From Methylobacterium persicinum (lineage in GTDB: Bacteria > Pseudomonadota > Alphaproteobacteria > Rhizobiales > Beijerinckiaceae), in assembly GCF_022179525.1 (NCBI RefSeq), contig NZ_BPQX01000055.1, positions 1 through 64,000 on the forward strand: 64,000 bases of DNA, written 5' to 3'. The translations under genes were made by a program, and so were the position numbers. The notes beneath the pieces were generated by a model that saw only the letters and a list, made by a program, of their open reading frames with translations, had not been told where the DNA came from and searched no databases. How positions within the stretch are numbered: position 1 is the first letter of the stretch; every line of letters starts with the position of its first letter. Positions 36,908 to 45,956 of the stretch are shown piece by piece.

Positions 36908-37844
36908 GCCCTGGGCCTCCGGCCGAACCCGTCGCGGACGTCCGGCCCGCCCCGGGATGGGCCGCCGAACGCGCCCCGGCGCACGCCCTCGGCGAACATC
37001 TTGCCCCCGGCGAAGTAGGCGCTGATCCGATCCTCTTCCCGGGCGGTGATCCGGTCGGGATCCTTCAGTTCGGGGATCGCCGCGAACTGCTCGGCGAAGA
37101 TCGAGCGGGTCTTCACCCGGCGGAACTTCGGGCTGACGTTGGCGAAGAACACCGGCATCAGCCGCCGCCGGCCGTCGTTCAACTCGACTTCAAGGTAGCG
37201 CAGCAGCTTGGCGCCGCGATCCACCCACAGGTCGCGGACATGGCCGGCGACCTTGTCGTCCCGGCCGACCACCGGCATCCCGACCGGATCGGAATCACCC
37301 CCCTGGACATGCCATTCGTCGCCGACTTCGCGGAGCGGCACGAGCTGCAGCTTCTCGCCCTCCATCAGGAGGGGCTCCTCGTCGCGCAGCACGTAGGAGG
37401 CCGGGCCGACGGGGTCGCGCATCGGGTTGGCGCCGGTCGGCACGAAGGCCGAGCCGGGGAACGGATGGAGATGGCGGACCGGCACCTCCGGGGGGAGATG
37501 AAGTTCGGCAGGGTGACGGTCCCGCCCTTCTGGAGGGTGAAGGTCTTGGGCGCGGGCGGCGGCGGGAAGCCGACGAGGGGATGGGCGCGGGGCGGCTGCG
37601 CCGGGTCCTCCATCGGATAGCCCTCGCGCTTGTCCTCGGCCCGGAGATACCAGCACAGGGTGCCGAAGAAGAGCGCGAAGGCCCAGAACAGCACCACGAC
37701 GCCGTCGACGTGCTGCGTCACCGCTCCGAGGTGGAACCCCCAGGCCCCGACCGCCTCGCTGGCGGTCGTGCTGCCGACGATGCCGGTGGCCGGGTCGATC
37801 CCGTGGCCGGCGGATCCGGCGATCTGGCTGACGCCCTCGTTCAC
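36904..37844 (-). pseudogene. puhA: Photosynthetic reaction centre H subunit with single-base frameshift
   Basis: The N-terminal part (GTG at 37844) has the single membrane helix VVVLFWAFALFFGTLCWYL and REGYPMEDP, typical of PuhA. The frame then breaks at a run of six G on the + strand (37490-37495). Adding one base joins it to PEVPVRHLHPFPGSAFVP, ASYVLRDEEP, VRDLWVDRGAKLLRYLEVEL and VKTRSIFAEQFAAIP, giving about 313 residues, longer than the usual 255-260 because of both ends. A homopolymer sequencing error and a real mutation are both possible. The GTGA start overlaps the pufC stop; the stop overlaps puhB. Confidence 0.85.
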
Positions 37845-38935
37845 GGCTGGCCTCCCTGGTCGGTGGCGGAGGCGGCGTGTTCGCGGCCGGGGCCCTTCAG
37901 GCCGGGGAAGACCGTGAGCAGCTCCTGCGCGTGGTCGGCGGGCTTCGGCAGCCCGTAATGGCAGGTGGCGCAGAGCACGAAGCCGTTGCCCTCCTGCGGA
38001 CCGCGCATCCGGGCGGGCAGCACGATCGTGTGGGGGTCGTCCGCCGTCTCCCGGATCTCCGGCATCCGCACGGCCAGGGGCAGCAGCACATTGCGGTTGA
38101 TGTCCCGGGTCATCTGGATGCCGGAATAGCCGGTCCAGCGGGCGGGCAGGCTCTGGCCCCAATCGTAGAAGGCGCGGGAGTTGTGGCAGTAGGTGCAGTT
38201 GACGCCCATGCCGGCCGACATCTGCATCATCACCTCGTAGAGGCGCTTCACTACGACCTGGTCGGCCACCTGCCCGTTGGGCAGCGCCGTGTAGGATTGC
38301 GCGAGGCCCGGCGTGTCCTGCAGCAGGTAGAGTTCGTAGCCGGCATTCGGGAAGAACTGGCGCACGCTGTCGCCGGATTCGTTCCAGTTCTCCGGCTTGT
38401 CCATGTGGGCGCCCTGGGGGTGAGGCGGGCGCGAGAACCAGATCTCCGCCGGCACCGGCTGGCCCCGGTGGCAGGACCAGCAGGTCACGCCGGCCACGCC
38501 GACATGCTCAGTCCAGTCCGCGTTGAGGTGGCGGACCATCTTGATCATGTCCCGGGCGGCGGCCTTGGCCGGCTTCGCGTCAGAGGCGAAATCGCCCCCC
38601 GCGTGACAGAAGTCGCAGCCCTGCTGCGGGGCGACCCAATTGGTGATCGCCTGCTGCAACTGCATGAATTGCCCGGCATTCAGATCGGTCAGCACGGTGA
38701 CGTTCTTGTACGCCTCCGTCGCCGGGCGGGTGTCCTCGACCAGCGGCGGGTTGGCCGGCGGCGGGCCGTTCCGGGTCTGGAACAGCGGGCTTCCCGTCGG
38801 GGCATACTGAACGAGGGACGGCCCGTTCGGGCCGGTCTGGGTGCCCTTCGTCGGCAGGTTCCAGGTCGGCACGAACAGGGTGAACAGGCCGGCGCAGACG
38901 AGGCCGACCGCCAGGATGGGAGGGCCGATTCTCAT
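37841..38935 (-). CDS. pufC: Photosynthetic reaction centre tetraheme cytochrome c subunit
   Basis: 364 residues. Four CxxCH haem motifs are visible (CDFCH, CWSCH, CTYCH, CATCH), each haem with Met or His axial candidates nearby ([18 protein letters not shown]). An N-terminal hydrophobic helix with Cys ([12 protein letters not shown]) serves as signal or anchor. The protein donates electrons from periplasmic carriers to the oxidised special pair. The start overlaps the pufM stop by 4 bases, and the stop overlaps the puhA GTG. Confidence 0.95.
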   Translation of the reverse strand: MRIGPPILAVGLVCAGLFTLFVPTWNLPTKGTQTGPNGPSLVQYAPTGSPLFQTRNGPPPANPPLVEDTRPATEAYKNVTVLTDLNAGQFMQLQQAITNWVAPQQGCDFCHAGGDFASDAKPAKAAARDMIKMVRHLNADWTEHVGVAGVTCWSCHRGQPVPAEIWFSRPPHPQGAHMDKPENWNESGDSVRQFFPNAGYELYLLQDTPGLAQSYTALPNGQVADQVVVKRLYEVMMQMSAGMGVNCTYCHNSRAFYDWGQSLPARWTGYSGIQMTRDINRNVLLPLAVRMPEIRETADDPHTIVLPARMRGPQEGNGFVLCATCHYGLPKPADHAQELLTVFPGLKGPGREHAASATDQGGQP

Positions 38936-39933
38936 CGTCCGAGCACCTTGTCCTGCATGGTCTTGAGCGCCTTCGCCGGCGGCGCGACGGGCAGGTCCGG
39001 CGCCGGCCGGTATTGCGGCGCGAGTCCGTTCTTGACGCCCCAGAGGTACCAGTTGTCGACGAGCGTCCCGGTGGCCAGGATGCCGATACCGCCGGTCAGG
39101 GTGACGAGGGTGGCGAACCAGTACAGCCAGCGGTGGATCGACTCGTAGTTCGAGTTGAAGCCCATGGTCCACCGCCAGAACAGGGCCGCGCGCTCGGCGG
39201 CGGTGCCCCGGTCGGTGATCTGATGGGTCTCGCGCTCGCCGCCGAGCGGCGTCACCGCCAGGATCGTCCCGGCATGCATGGCGAACAGCATCGTCGATCC
39301 GTAGAGGAACGAGATCGAGAGCATATGGAACGGGTTGTAGAAGATGTTGCCGTAGCGGACCGAGAACGTCGCGGTCCAGTTCAGGTGCGGGATCACCCCG
39401 AACGGCACCGCCTCCGACCACGAGCCCATGGCGATGGGGCGGATGAACCCGAGCACGAGGTAGAGCCAGATCGCACTGGCGAAGCACCACGGGATGTGCG
39501 TGCCCATGCCGAGCGCCCGCGCCCGGCGGTACATCTTCACCCACCACAGCAGGATCGCGGCGGTGAGGAAGAACCCCGCCATCAGCCACCAGCCGCCCTC
39601 GCGCAGCGCCGGGAACGGGTTGAGGCCATACTTGGCCGGGGGCGGATCGAGGGACAGGAACGGCAGCAGCCGGATGAACCGCACCGGGTTCCAATCCACC
39701 GAGGCCAGCATGTTCAGACCGATGATCTCGATGGCGATGAAGCCGCAGAGCAGGGAGGCGACGCCGGTCGGCCCGAGATGGGTCGGCAGCACCTGCATCT
39801 CGCCGATGCGCCCCAGCCATTGCGAGTGGAACGGCTTACCGATCCGGCCGGGCGAGCCGATCTGGAGCGGCGGGCCGGCCTCGTCGGGGCCGCGCAGCTC
39901 GATATGCGTCCACAGGGTGTGGAACTGCGGCAT
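38932..39933 (-). CDS. pufM: Photosynthetic reaction centre subunit M
   Basis: 333 residues with five membrane helices. The special-pair region reads [21 protein letters not shown]. The non-haem iron ligands are His in [11 protein letters not shown] and in [11 protein letters not shown]. The C-terminal [18 protein letters not shown] is typical. M and L together bind bacteriochlorophylls, bacteriopheophytins and quinones in the inner membrane. It lies 41 bases after pufL and overlaps pufC by 4 bases. Confidence 0.96.
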   Translation of the reverse strand: MPQFHTLWTHIELRGPDEAGPPLQIGSPGRIGKPFHSQWLGRIGEMQVLPTHLGPTGVASLLCGFIAIEIIGLNMLASVDWNPVRFIRLLPFLSLDPPPAKYGLNPFPALREGGWWLMAGFFLTAAILLWWVKMYRRARALGMGTHIPWCFASAIWLYLVLGFIRPIAMGSWSEAVPFGVIPHLNWTATFSVRYGNIFYNPFHMLSISFLYGSTMLFAMHAGTILAVTPLGGERETHQITDRGTAAERAALFWRWTMGFNSNYESIHRWLYWFATLVTLTGGIGILATGTLVDNWYLWGVKNGLAPQYRPAPDLPVAPPAKALKTMQDKVLGR

Positions 39934-39974
39934 CCGGGTGATCTCCGTGAGATGTCGTCGAGGCCGGGGGTGGG

Positions 39975-40814
39975 TCAGATCTTCCCGCCCGTGCTCCAGA
40001 TCGGCAGGTTCAGGTACCAGTCCCACCAATAGGGCCAGCCCTGGGTCCAGAACGGCCCGGAGATGATGATGCAGACCGCGCTCCACAGCCCCGCATTGAG
40101 GGCGAGGAAGTATCCGAGCCGGTGAATGCCGATCTCGCCGATCGAATACGCGATCGTATCGCGGAAGTAGGCGCTCTCGTACTCGTCGTACTTCACCGGC
40201 TTGCCCTTGCCGGGATTGGCCGCCGCCAGGATCTCGCCGGCATGGAGGCCGAGCGCGAAGGTCGTGGTGAAGAAGCACGTCACCGCGATCATGTGCGCGG
40301 GATTGTAGTGGAAGTGCAGGTGCTGGTAGCCGACGTTCGACACCCAATCGAGGTGGCTCATGATGCCGTAGGGGAAGCCGTAGCCCCAGGCTCCGAGCAG
40401 GATCGGCCGCACCACGTTGAGCGAGGCGTAGGCGAGGATGGCGAAGGAGAACGCCACCGGCACGTGGTAGCCCATGCCGAGCTTGCGGCAGATCTCCACC
40501 TGCCGCAGCGCCCAGGAGACGAAGGCGCCGAGCGCGCAGACCGTGATGATCTGCCAGAGGCCGCCGTGCTTCAGCGGCGCGAAGGCCAGACCGTTGGCGA
40601 CGGGCGGCGGATCGATGCTGATCTGGAACAGCGCCCAGGTCGGGCCGATCGCGGCGCCGTAGATGATCAGCAACGTGCCGAGCAGGGCGAAGAACGCCGC
40701 CGTGACGCCGAAGAAGCCGACGTAGAACGGCCCGACCCAGAAATCGAACAGGCTCCCGCCCACCAGCGTCCCGCCGGCGATCCGGTACTTCCGCTCGAAC
40801 GAGAGCATCGCCAT
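39975..40814 (-). CDS. pufL: Photosynthetic reaction centre subunit L
   Basis: 279 residues, five helices. [19 protein letters not shown] is the conserved start. [22 protein letters not shown] carries special-pair and accessory chlorophyll His residues, [15 protein letters not shown] and [13 protein letters not shown] the iron ligands, and [11 protein letters not shown] the C-terminal loop. It is the first gene of a pufL-pufM-pufC-puhA-puhB run; pufB and pufA (LH1), which normally precede it, are absent. ATG at 40814; a 10-residue longer in-frame start exists at 40844 but would overlap the PpsR box. Confidence 0.96.
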   Translation of the reverse strand: MAMLSFERKYRIAGGTLVGGSLFDFWVGPFYVGFFGVTAAFFALLGTLLIIYGAAIGPTWALFQISIDPPPVANGLAFAPLKHGGLWQIITVCALGAFVSWALRQVEICRKLGMGYHVPVAFSFAILAYASLNVVRPILLGAWGYGFPYGIMSHLDWVSNVGYQHLHFHYNPAHMIAVTCFFTTTFALGLHAGEILAAANPGKGKPVKYDEYESAYFRDTIAYSIGEIGIHRLGYFLALNAGLWSAVCIIISGPFWTQGWPYWWDWYLNLPIWSTGGKI

Positions 40815-40838
40815 GCCTGCGGCCCCTGGCACCCCATC

Positions 40839-40881
40839 TGTCAACCTGAAATGACACTGAAACTGTCATCCCGGTGTGACA
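40839..40881 (-). promoter_or_regulatory. Two tandem PpsR/CrtJ-type boxes upstream of pufL
   Basis: Box 1 has TGT at 40839-40841 and ACA at 40854-40856; box 2 has TGT at 40864-40866 and ACA at 40879-40881. Each has a 12-base spacer and the boxes are 7 bases apart, matching the tandem spacing known for CrtJ/PpsR repression sites. A TGACA-N7-TGTCA dyad links them. They lie 25-67 bases before pufL and 79-121 bases before the divergent SH3-like gene. Confidence 0.75.
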
Positions 40882-40959
40882 TTTATCAAGTCGAACGCGG
40901 TGCGGACGGGCTACCGAAAAGCGCGCCAACGGGATCGGCGCCAGCGGGGAAATGGGTCG

Positions 40960-41319
40960 ATGGGACGGATCTGGCCGATGGCCCTGATGGCCGGCTTGCT
41001 CTGCGGCGGGGCGTCGCCCGCATCCGCCGCCACGGAGGCAGCCCGCTGGGACACATATTTCTACGCGGCCCCCCACAACAGCGCCCCCGTGCTCGATGAG
41101 GTCGAGCGGGAGACCCCCCTCGACGTCCAGTCGTGCCAAGAGGGCTGGTGCCGGGTCGTGTATGGCGAGACGGAAGGCTTCGTGCGGGAGGAGATCGTGC
41201 ACGGGCCGTCGAACGACGTCCTGCCGGACGGCCACCGGCCGGAGGGGGCCTGTTTCAAGGCGGTGCAGCCGGGCGGTGGGGCGTGGCAGGACGAGCGGTT
41301 CTGCCTCCCGAAGCGATAG
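40960..41319 (+). CDS. Secreted SH3-like domain protein
   Basis: 119 residues with a signal peptide ([23 protein letters not shown]) and a bacterial SH3-like domain ([42 protein letters not shown]). Such domains bind cell-wall peptides. Four Cys in the mature part could form disulphides. The ATG at 40960 begins the signal sequence. It diverges from pufL and shares the region with the PpsR boxes, so co-regulation with phototrophy is possible but unproven. Confidence 0.75.
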   Translation: MGRIWPMALMAGLLCGGASPASAATEAARWDTYFYAAPHNSAPVLDEVERETPLDVQSCQEGWCRVVYGETEGFVREEIVHGPSNDVLPDGHRPEGACFKAVQPGGGAWQDERFCLPKR

Positions 41320-41338
41320 AGCGTTTGAGGTCCCGCGG

Positions 41339-41400
41339 CCCTGGATTGCTCCGCTCCGCTCGCAAGGACGGAAAGCACGCGATCCAAGGATTTCCGAAGC
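41339..41400. repeat. Dispersed palindromic repeat, copy 3 (single arm)
   Basis: 41339-41365 matches one arm of the palindromic repeat with a few changes, and the continuation GGACGGAAAGC...GCGATCCAAGGATTTC matches the outer flank of copy 1's left arm in reverse orientation. The other arm is missing, so this copy is truncated. Confidence 0.65.
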
Positions 41401-41428
41401 CGCTCAAGCGGGACGCTCTTGCGGCGCG

Positions 41429-41638
41429 TTGGTCGTCTCGAGCCACTGGGTGGTGCGCTGGTTCGGCTGGCTCAACCTCGCCGGGGTGATCACGACGCTG
41501 ATCGTGAAGGGCTACGCCTTCACGTCGGTCTGGTGCCTCTACGCCGCGGCGGCCAGCGTGATCCTCTACTCACAGTTCCGCGCCCGGCGCATCGCCATTC
41601 CGCAGGCGGACCCTGCCGGCGCGTCTGAGGCGGCGTGA
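41429..41638 (+). CDS. Small two-helix membrane protein, possibly a truncated gene
   Basis: About 69 residues from a TTG, with two hydrophobic helices (FGWLNLAGVITTLIVKGYAF and VWCLYAAAASVILYS) and a charged tail. No good ribosome site or ATG is seen, and the truncated repeat copy lies just upstream. It may be the 3' end of a larger gene whose start was lost. Function is unknown; the reading frame is well preserved. Confidence 0.4.
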   Translation: MVVSSHWVVRWFGWLNLAGVITTLIVKGYAFTSVWCLYAAAASVILYSQFRARRIAIPQADPAGASEAA

Positions 41639-41654
41639 GCGGCGACCTGGACGG

Positions 41655-42113
41655 CTACAGCATCCGCATGCGCAGGTTGAAGAGCACGACCAGGGTGCCG
41701 CCCACCATCAGGCAGATGATGAGCGTCGAGAACAGGAGCAACTGAAGGTCGTCGCGGTGCGAGCGCCGCAGGTCGATGTGCAGGAAGCAGCTGAAGTGCA
41801 CGACGGCCTGGACGAGGGCCAGGGCGAAGACGATGCCGAGCGCCCTCGCCCCCGCGGCCCACCCCCACGTCACCACCGCGAAGGCGACGCCCGTGAGCGC
41901 GAGCGCCAGGACATAGCCGACGCCGTAGGTGACGAGGTCGCGGCGCTTCGCGGCGGCCCTTTCGGACCGGGTCTCCCCGCGGCCTTCGAGGGGCGCCCGC
42001 GGGCCGCTCGTTACGGCGCGAGTCGCCCCGAGGAGCGCCGCGGCGCCGACAGCTTTCAGCAGCACCAAACCCCTGGAGGGGGCTTGCTCGCGGGACGGGG
42101 CTCGCCCGCTCAT
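41655..42113 (-). CDS. cyoD: Cytochrome o ubiquinol oxidase subunit IV (CyoD)
   Basis: 152 residues. The C-terminal three-helix part (GYVLALALTGVAFAVV, VQAVVHFSCFLHIDL, LIICLMVGGTLVVLFNLRMRML) matches CyoD. The N-terminal 55 residues are an unusual basic, Ala-rich extension. CyoD helps assemble the bo3 quinol oxidase. The start overlaps the cyoC stop by 4 bases. The catalytic subunit CyoB is truncated and no CyoA gene is present, so the subunit is probably orphaned here. Confidence 0.85.
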   Translation of the reverse strand: MSGRAPSREQAPSRGLVLLKAVGAAALLGATRAVTSGPRAPLEGRGETRSERAAAKRRDLVTYGVGYVLALALTGVAFAVVTWGWAAGARALGIVFALALVQAVVHFSCFLHIDLRRSHRDDLQLLLFSTLIICLMVGGTLVVLFNLRMRML

Positions 42114-42736
42114 CCGAGTATTCCCTGCAGGTAGACGACCGAGAAGATCGCGATCCAGACGATGTCGAGGAAGTGCCAGAACAGGCCGAGCCTCAAGAGA
42201 TCGAGCCTGACCCGCGCATCGACCCCGTGGACGGCGATCTGGATGAGCATCACGACGATCCAGATGCAGCCGGCCGCGACGTGAAGCCCGTGGGTCGGCA
42301 CCAGGGCGAAGAAGGCCGAAAGGAAGCCGCTGCGGTCCGGCGCGGCGCCGTCGCCGACCATCGTCGCGAAGTCGTGGAACTCGAACCCGAGGAAGGCGAG
42401 GCCGAGGACGAGCGTCACGCCGAGCCAGAGCACGAGGGAAGCGCCGGTCCGGTCGTATTTCAGGGCGATCCCGGACAGCCCGAAGGTCAGGCTGCTGGTC
42501 AGCAGGATGACCGTCTCGGTGAAGGCGGGGCCGAGCTTGAACTCCGCACCCGGCCCCGGGGCGCCGACGGTGGCGGCGATCTGCGTGCCGTAGATCGCGA
42601 AGAGCAGCGCGAACAGCACCGCGTCGCTCATCAGGAAGATCCAGAACCCGTAGATTCCGAGTTCGGCCTCCTCCGGAGAGCGCTGCTCCGAGCCGGTGAG
42701 GTTCAGCCCGATATGGGCGGATTTCCGTCCGTTCAC
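42110..42736 (-). CDS. cyoC: Cytochrome o ubiquinol oxidase subunit III (CyoC)
   Basis: 208 residues with five membrane helices. LGIYGFWIFLMSDAVLFALLFAIYG, GFEFHDFATMV and FALVPTHGLHVAAGCIWI are characteristic of haem-copper oxidase subunit III. The order cyoB-cyoC-cyoD is the normal one, and genes overlap by 4 bases on both sides. It appears intact though the upstream cyoB is broken. Confidence 0.9.
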   Translation of the reverse strand: MNGRKSAHIGLNLTGSEQRSPEEAELGIYGFWIFLMSDAVLFALLFAIYGTQIAATVGAPGPGAEFKLGPAFTETVILLTSSLTFGLSGIALKYDRTGASLVLWLGVTLVLGLAFLGFEFHDFATMVGDGAAPDRSGFLSAFFALVPTHGLHVAAGCIWIVVMLIQIAVHGVDARVRLDLLRLGLFWHFLDIVWIAIFSVVYLQGILG

Positions 42737-43620
42737 GCCGCCACCTCCGCCGGAAAGGGCTCCGCCAAGCCGAGGTTGGCGGGGCTCTCCTCCAGCCGGC
42801 GCGGGATCGGCCGCGTTCGCGCCGCCAGGGCGAGCCAGCTTGCCTCCCTGGCCTTCACCTCGGCGGCCGGGATCGTCCGGTGGGTGTCGCGCACGAAGCT
42901 GCGGGCGATCACCGCGAGCCAGGCCGCGGCAAAGCCCAGGAGGCTCATCCAGCCGATGTGCCAGACGAGGCCGAAGGCGCAGACCGCGCCGGCGCCGCCG
43001 ACGATGGGGCCGACCCAGCTGTTCTTCGGCACCACGATGTCAGTGTAGGTCGCGGCGGGCTTGTAGGCCTCGCCCCGCGCCTTGAACCAGTAGAAGGCGT
43101 CGAGCCGATCCACGGTCGGGATGGTGGCGAAGTTGTACTCGGGGGGCGGGGCCGGGATCGACCATTCGAGGCCGCGGGCGTCCCAGGGGTCGCCCACCGG
43201 CACACGGTTCTGCTCACGGTCGCGGACGCTCACGAAGAGCTGGACGAACAGCGTCACCAGAGCGGCGAGGAGGATGAACGCGCCGACCACCGCCACGGTG
43301 AGCCAGGGCTGGAAATCCGCATCGAGGATCGATTGCGTCCGGCGCGCCATGTCGCCGAGCCCGAGCACGTAGAGCGGCATGAAGGCGAGATAGAACCCGA
43401 CCACCCAGCAGCCGAACGAGACCTTGCCCCAGCCCTCGGACAGCCGGAACCCGAACGCCTTGGGAAACCAGTACTGATATCCCGCGATCATCCCGGAGAG
43501 GAGACCGGGGATCAGCACGTTGTGGAAGTGGGCGACCAGGAACACCGAATTGTGGACCACGAGGTCGAGGGGCGGAAGGCGCGACGTCGCCACGACGAAC
43601 AGCCGGCCTGTTTCAGGGTG
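42733..43620 (-). pseudogene. cyoB: 5'-truncated cytochrome o ubiquinol oxidase subunit I (CyoB)
   Basis: Only the C-terminal part of CyoB, about 280 of roughly 660 residues, is present: VVHNSVFLVAHFHNVLIPG (His ligands of the last haem region), YWFPKAFGFRLSEGWGKV, AFMPLYVLGLGDMARR, SVRDREQNRVPVGDPWDARGLEW. Homology starts near PPLDLVVHNS (about 43585). The open frame continues to 43728 with unrelated sequence. Most haem and CuB ligands are missing, so no working oxidase can be made from this copy. No cyoA is found. Confidence 0.85.
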
Positions 43621-43796
43621 GAATGCTCGGTTCGAGGCAACCTTCGGCGTCGGCGCGAAGCTGGGCCGCGTCCCGCGGGGCGCGACTGGTCCAGAGACCC
43701 TCAAAGCCCCTATTCGGCCCCGCGGCATACAACTTAAATCAAGTCGAGGCCGGGTGTTCCACGATCACAGCCATGGGACATCAGGGCGTGGAGCAG

Positions 43797-44101
43797 TCAC
43801 GACGCCCGATGGCACGGTGGCATCTCGCCCGTCCGCAGCAGGTCCGCCCGCGCGGCGCTCGATTGGGCGAGCATCCAGCCAGGGTATTCGAGGGTGAGGG
43901 CACCCGCCTCCCCGAGGAGGGCCAGCTCCGATGGGCTGAGGGTGATGGCGAGGCTCGCCAGATTGGCGTCGAGCTGATCCACGCCCTGGGCGCCGACGAT
44001 GAGGCTGGTGACCGCCCGCTGCTGTCTCGACCACGCGAGGGCGATGGCCTCGTGCGTGGTGCCGTGCGCCGCCGCGACCCCGTCCATCGCCGCGAGCACC
44101 G
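43797..44101 (-). pseudogene. Aldo/keto reductase C-terminal fragment
   Basis: About 100 residues matching the end of an aldo/keto reductase (MDGVAAAHGTTHEAIALAWS, VTSLIVGAQGVDQLDANLASL, LSPSELALLGE). The N-terminal two thirds are missing; the frame cannot be traced upstream of about 44101. It lies directly beyond the truncated cyoB and marks a junction of scraps. Confidence 0.75.
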
Positions 44102-44130
44102 CGGTACCGCGCCTCTCGGCCCGTCGCTCT

Positions 44131-44368
44131 GCATGCTCGGCACCACAGTGGCGCTCGCCGTCCTGATGCGATGGCCCGCCGTGCTGACCCTTCCGCAGGC
44201 CGCCGGGTTGGGGATGCTCGTCGGAGTCGGGTTGCGCGCCTCGACGGCCGTGAACATGGGGATCAACCCCAACATCCCGCGTCCCCTGTGCGCTACGGTT
44301 TCCTGAGCGCGGGCTACTTCCTCGCGTCGAGCATCCTCATCTTCATCATTCGCTTCGTCGTGGGTTGA
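44131..44368 (+). pseudogene. Fragment of a small membrane protein with apparent frameshift
   Basis: One frame reads TVALAVLMRWPAVLTL and GLGMLVGVGLRASTAVNMG, then a second frame continues RYGFLSAGYFLASSILIFII to a stop at 44368. Together they look like a small multi-helix protein broken by one indel near 44285. No family was recognised. It lies in the scrap zone between cyoB and the DUF1236 gene. Confidence 0.4.
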
Positions 44369-44525
44369 TCGGCCGGGGCCCACGGGACGGACGCGGTTTC
44401 CCCACGTCCGGACGGCGTTCGTCGTCCGCCATGCGGCGCAGGACACGCTGAGCCTTCCGAGGCCGCACTACTCCTGAGGGTTGCATCGGGCTAGACGGCC
44501 GTGCCTTTCCCAGCGTGGGTCCGAG

Positions 44526-45038
44526 ATGCGCCGATTACTCCTGATCAGCCTCGTTGCCGCGATCGCGGCGGTCGGTCTGCTGACGTACCGGTTGATGCCC
44601 CATGGCGGGCGAGCCCCGGAGACGGCTCAGGCGCCCGCGGTCGCGGCCAATCCGGTGAGGTCGATCCCGACCCGGCCGCGCGAGGCGACGACTCCCGCTC
44701 CGGCGACGCCCGACGGGGCGGCCGACGTCGCTCGCACGCTCAGCGAACTCAGGCCGCGGGACGCGGCCGAGGGCAGCGGCGCCCCGACGATCTCCCCCGC
44801 CCAGGTCGACGCCCTGCGGGCCCAGGCGGAACGCCGGCACGTCCGTCCGGTCACGCGCATGTCGTTCCCCCTGGAGCCCGGGACGACGGTCCCGCCGCAG
44901 GTCTACCTGCACCCGACGCCGCCCGAACTCGCCGACCTCGCCATTGCCGGCGATCCCCTGGGATTCATCCAGATCGGTGACAAGTTCGTCCTCGTGGGGA
45001 CGGTCTCGCGGCGCATCGTGGCCGTTGCCGGGAGTTGA
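44526..45038 (+). CDS. DUF1236-type exported protein
   Basis: 170 residues. A signal anchor (LLLISLVAAIAAVGLLTYRL, residues 4-23) is followed by a Pro/Ala-rich linker. The C-terminal DUF1236-like segment reads LEPGTTVPPQVYLHPTPPEL, then DKFVLVGTVSRRIVAV. Such proteins occur widely in Hyphomicrobiales with unknown envelope functions. It starts at the ATG at 44526 and precedes the hydratase gene by 48 bases; the two could be co-transcribed. Confidence 0.65.
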   Translation: MRRLLLISLVAAIAAVGLLTYRLMPHGGRAPETAQAPAVAANPVRSIPTRPREATTPAPATPDGAADVARTLSELRPRDAAEGSGAPTISPAQVDALRAQAERRHVRPVTRMSFPLEPGTTVPPQVYLHPTPPELADLAIAGDPLGFIQIGDKFVLVGTVSRRIVAVAGS

Positions 45039-45085
45039 CGTGCACCGGGTGCGGTCCGGGATGCAAGGCGTGACAGGAGGATCGG

Positions 45086-45919
45086 ATGAGCATCACCCAG
45101 CCGCGGGAGGCCGATCCGTCCGGGTGGGCCGCGACGATCCTGTCGGCCTCCGACCGGCGGACGTCCATCCCACCCCTGACCGAGGCGGACGCCACGTTCG
45201 GCCTCGCCGACGCCTACCGGATTGCCGCGGAGATCCGGCGTCTGCGGGAAGCCCGTGGCGAGCGGGTGGTCGGCCGCAAGATCGGCTTCACCAACACCAC
45301 GATCTGGGCGGAGTACAACGTGGCCGCGCCGATCTGCGGCGATGTGTACGACACGACCCTTCACCGGCTGGCGGACGGGGCCAGCCCGGTGCGGCCGTCG
45401 TCCTTCGTCGAGCCGCGCATCGAACCGGAGATCGTGTTTCGCCTGGCGCGCGAGCCCGCTCCGGGGATGGACGAGCGGGAGTTGCTCACCTGCGTCGAGT
45501 GGGTCGCCCTCGGGTTCGAGATCGTCCAATCGCTGTTCCCCGGCTGGCGCTTCCGGGCACCCGACACGGTCGCCGCCTTCGGTCTCCACGGCGCGCTCTG
45601 CCTCGGCGAGCCGGCCGTCATCACCCCCGCCTCGGCGGATGGGTGGTATGATTCGCTCCGCGACTTTCGGATCGCCCTGCGGCGCGACGGAAGGGTGATC
45701 GAGACCGGGCGCGCCCAAAACGTCCTGCAAGGCGGCCCCCTGGCTGCGCTCGGGCATGCGGTCGAGGTGCTCCACGGGAACCCGGACACCCCGGCGCTGG
45801 CGGCGGGCGAGGTCGTGACGACCGGCACCCTGACGAACGCCTTTCCCATCACGGCCGGGGAGCAATGGAGCACGGCGGTCGCCGGCCTGCCCCTGTCCGA
45901 CATCCGGATGTCGTTCTGA
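45086..45919 (+). CDS. 2-keto-4-pentenoate hydratase / FAH-like family protein (MhpD type)
   Basis: 277 residues. GRKIGFTNTTIWAEYNVAAPICGDVYD and PRIEPEIVFRL carry the acidic metal ligands of MhpD-type hydratases; VEWVALGFEIVQSLFPGW and TTGTLTNAFPITAGEQWS are also conserved. Members hydrate 2-oxopent-4-enoate or decarboxylate oxalocrotonate in meta-cleavage routes. No such route is adjacent, so the substrate is unknown. A GGAGG-like site precedes the ATG at 45086. Confidence 0.85.
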   Translation: MSITQPREADPSGWAATILSASDRRTSIPPLTEADATFGLADAYRIAAEIRRLREARGERVVGRKIGFTNTTIWAEYNVAAPICGDVYDTTLHRLADGASPVRPSSFVEPRIEPEIVFRLAREPAPGMDERELLTCVEWVALGFEIVQSLFPGWRFRAPDTVAAFGLHGALCLGEPAVITPASADGWYDSLRDFRIALRRDGRVIETGRAQNVLQGGPLAALGHAVEVLHGNPDTPALAAGEVVTTGTLTNAFPITAGEQWSTAVAGLPLSDIRMSF

Positions 45920-45956
45920 TCGGCGGCAGGCAGGGCGGCCCGACGCCGCCCTGCCC

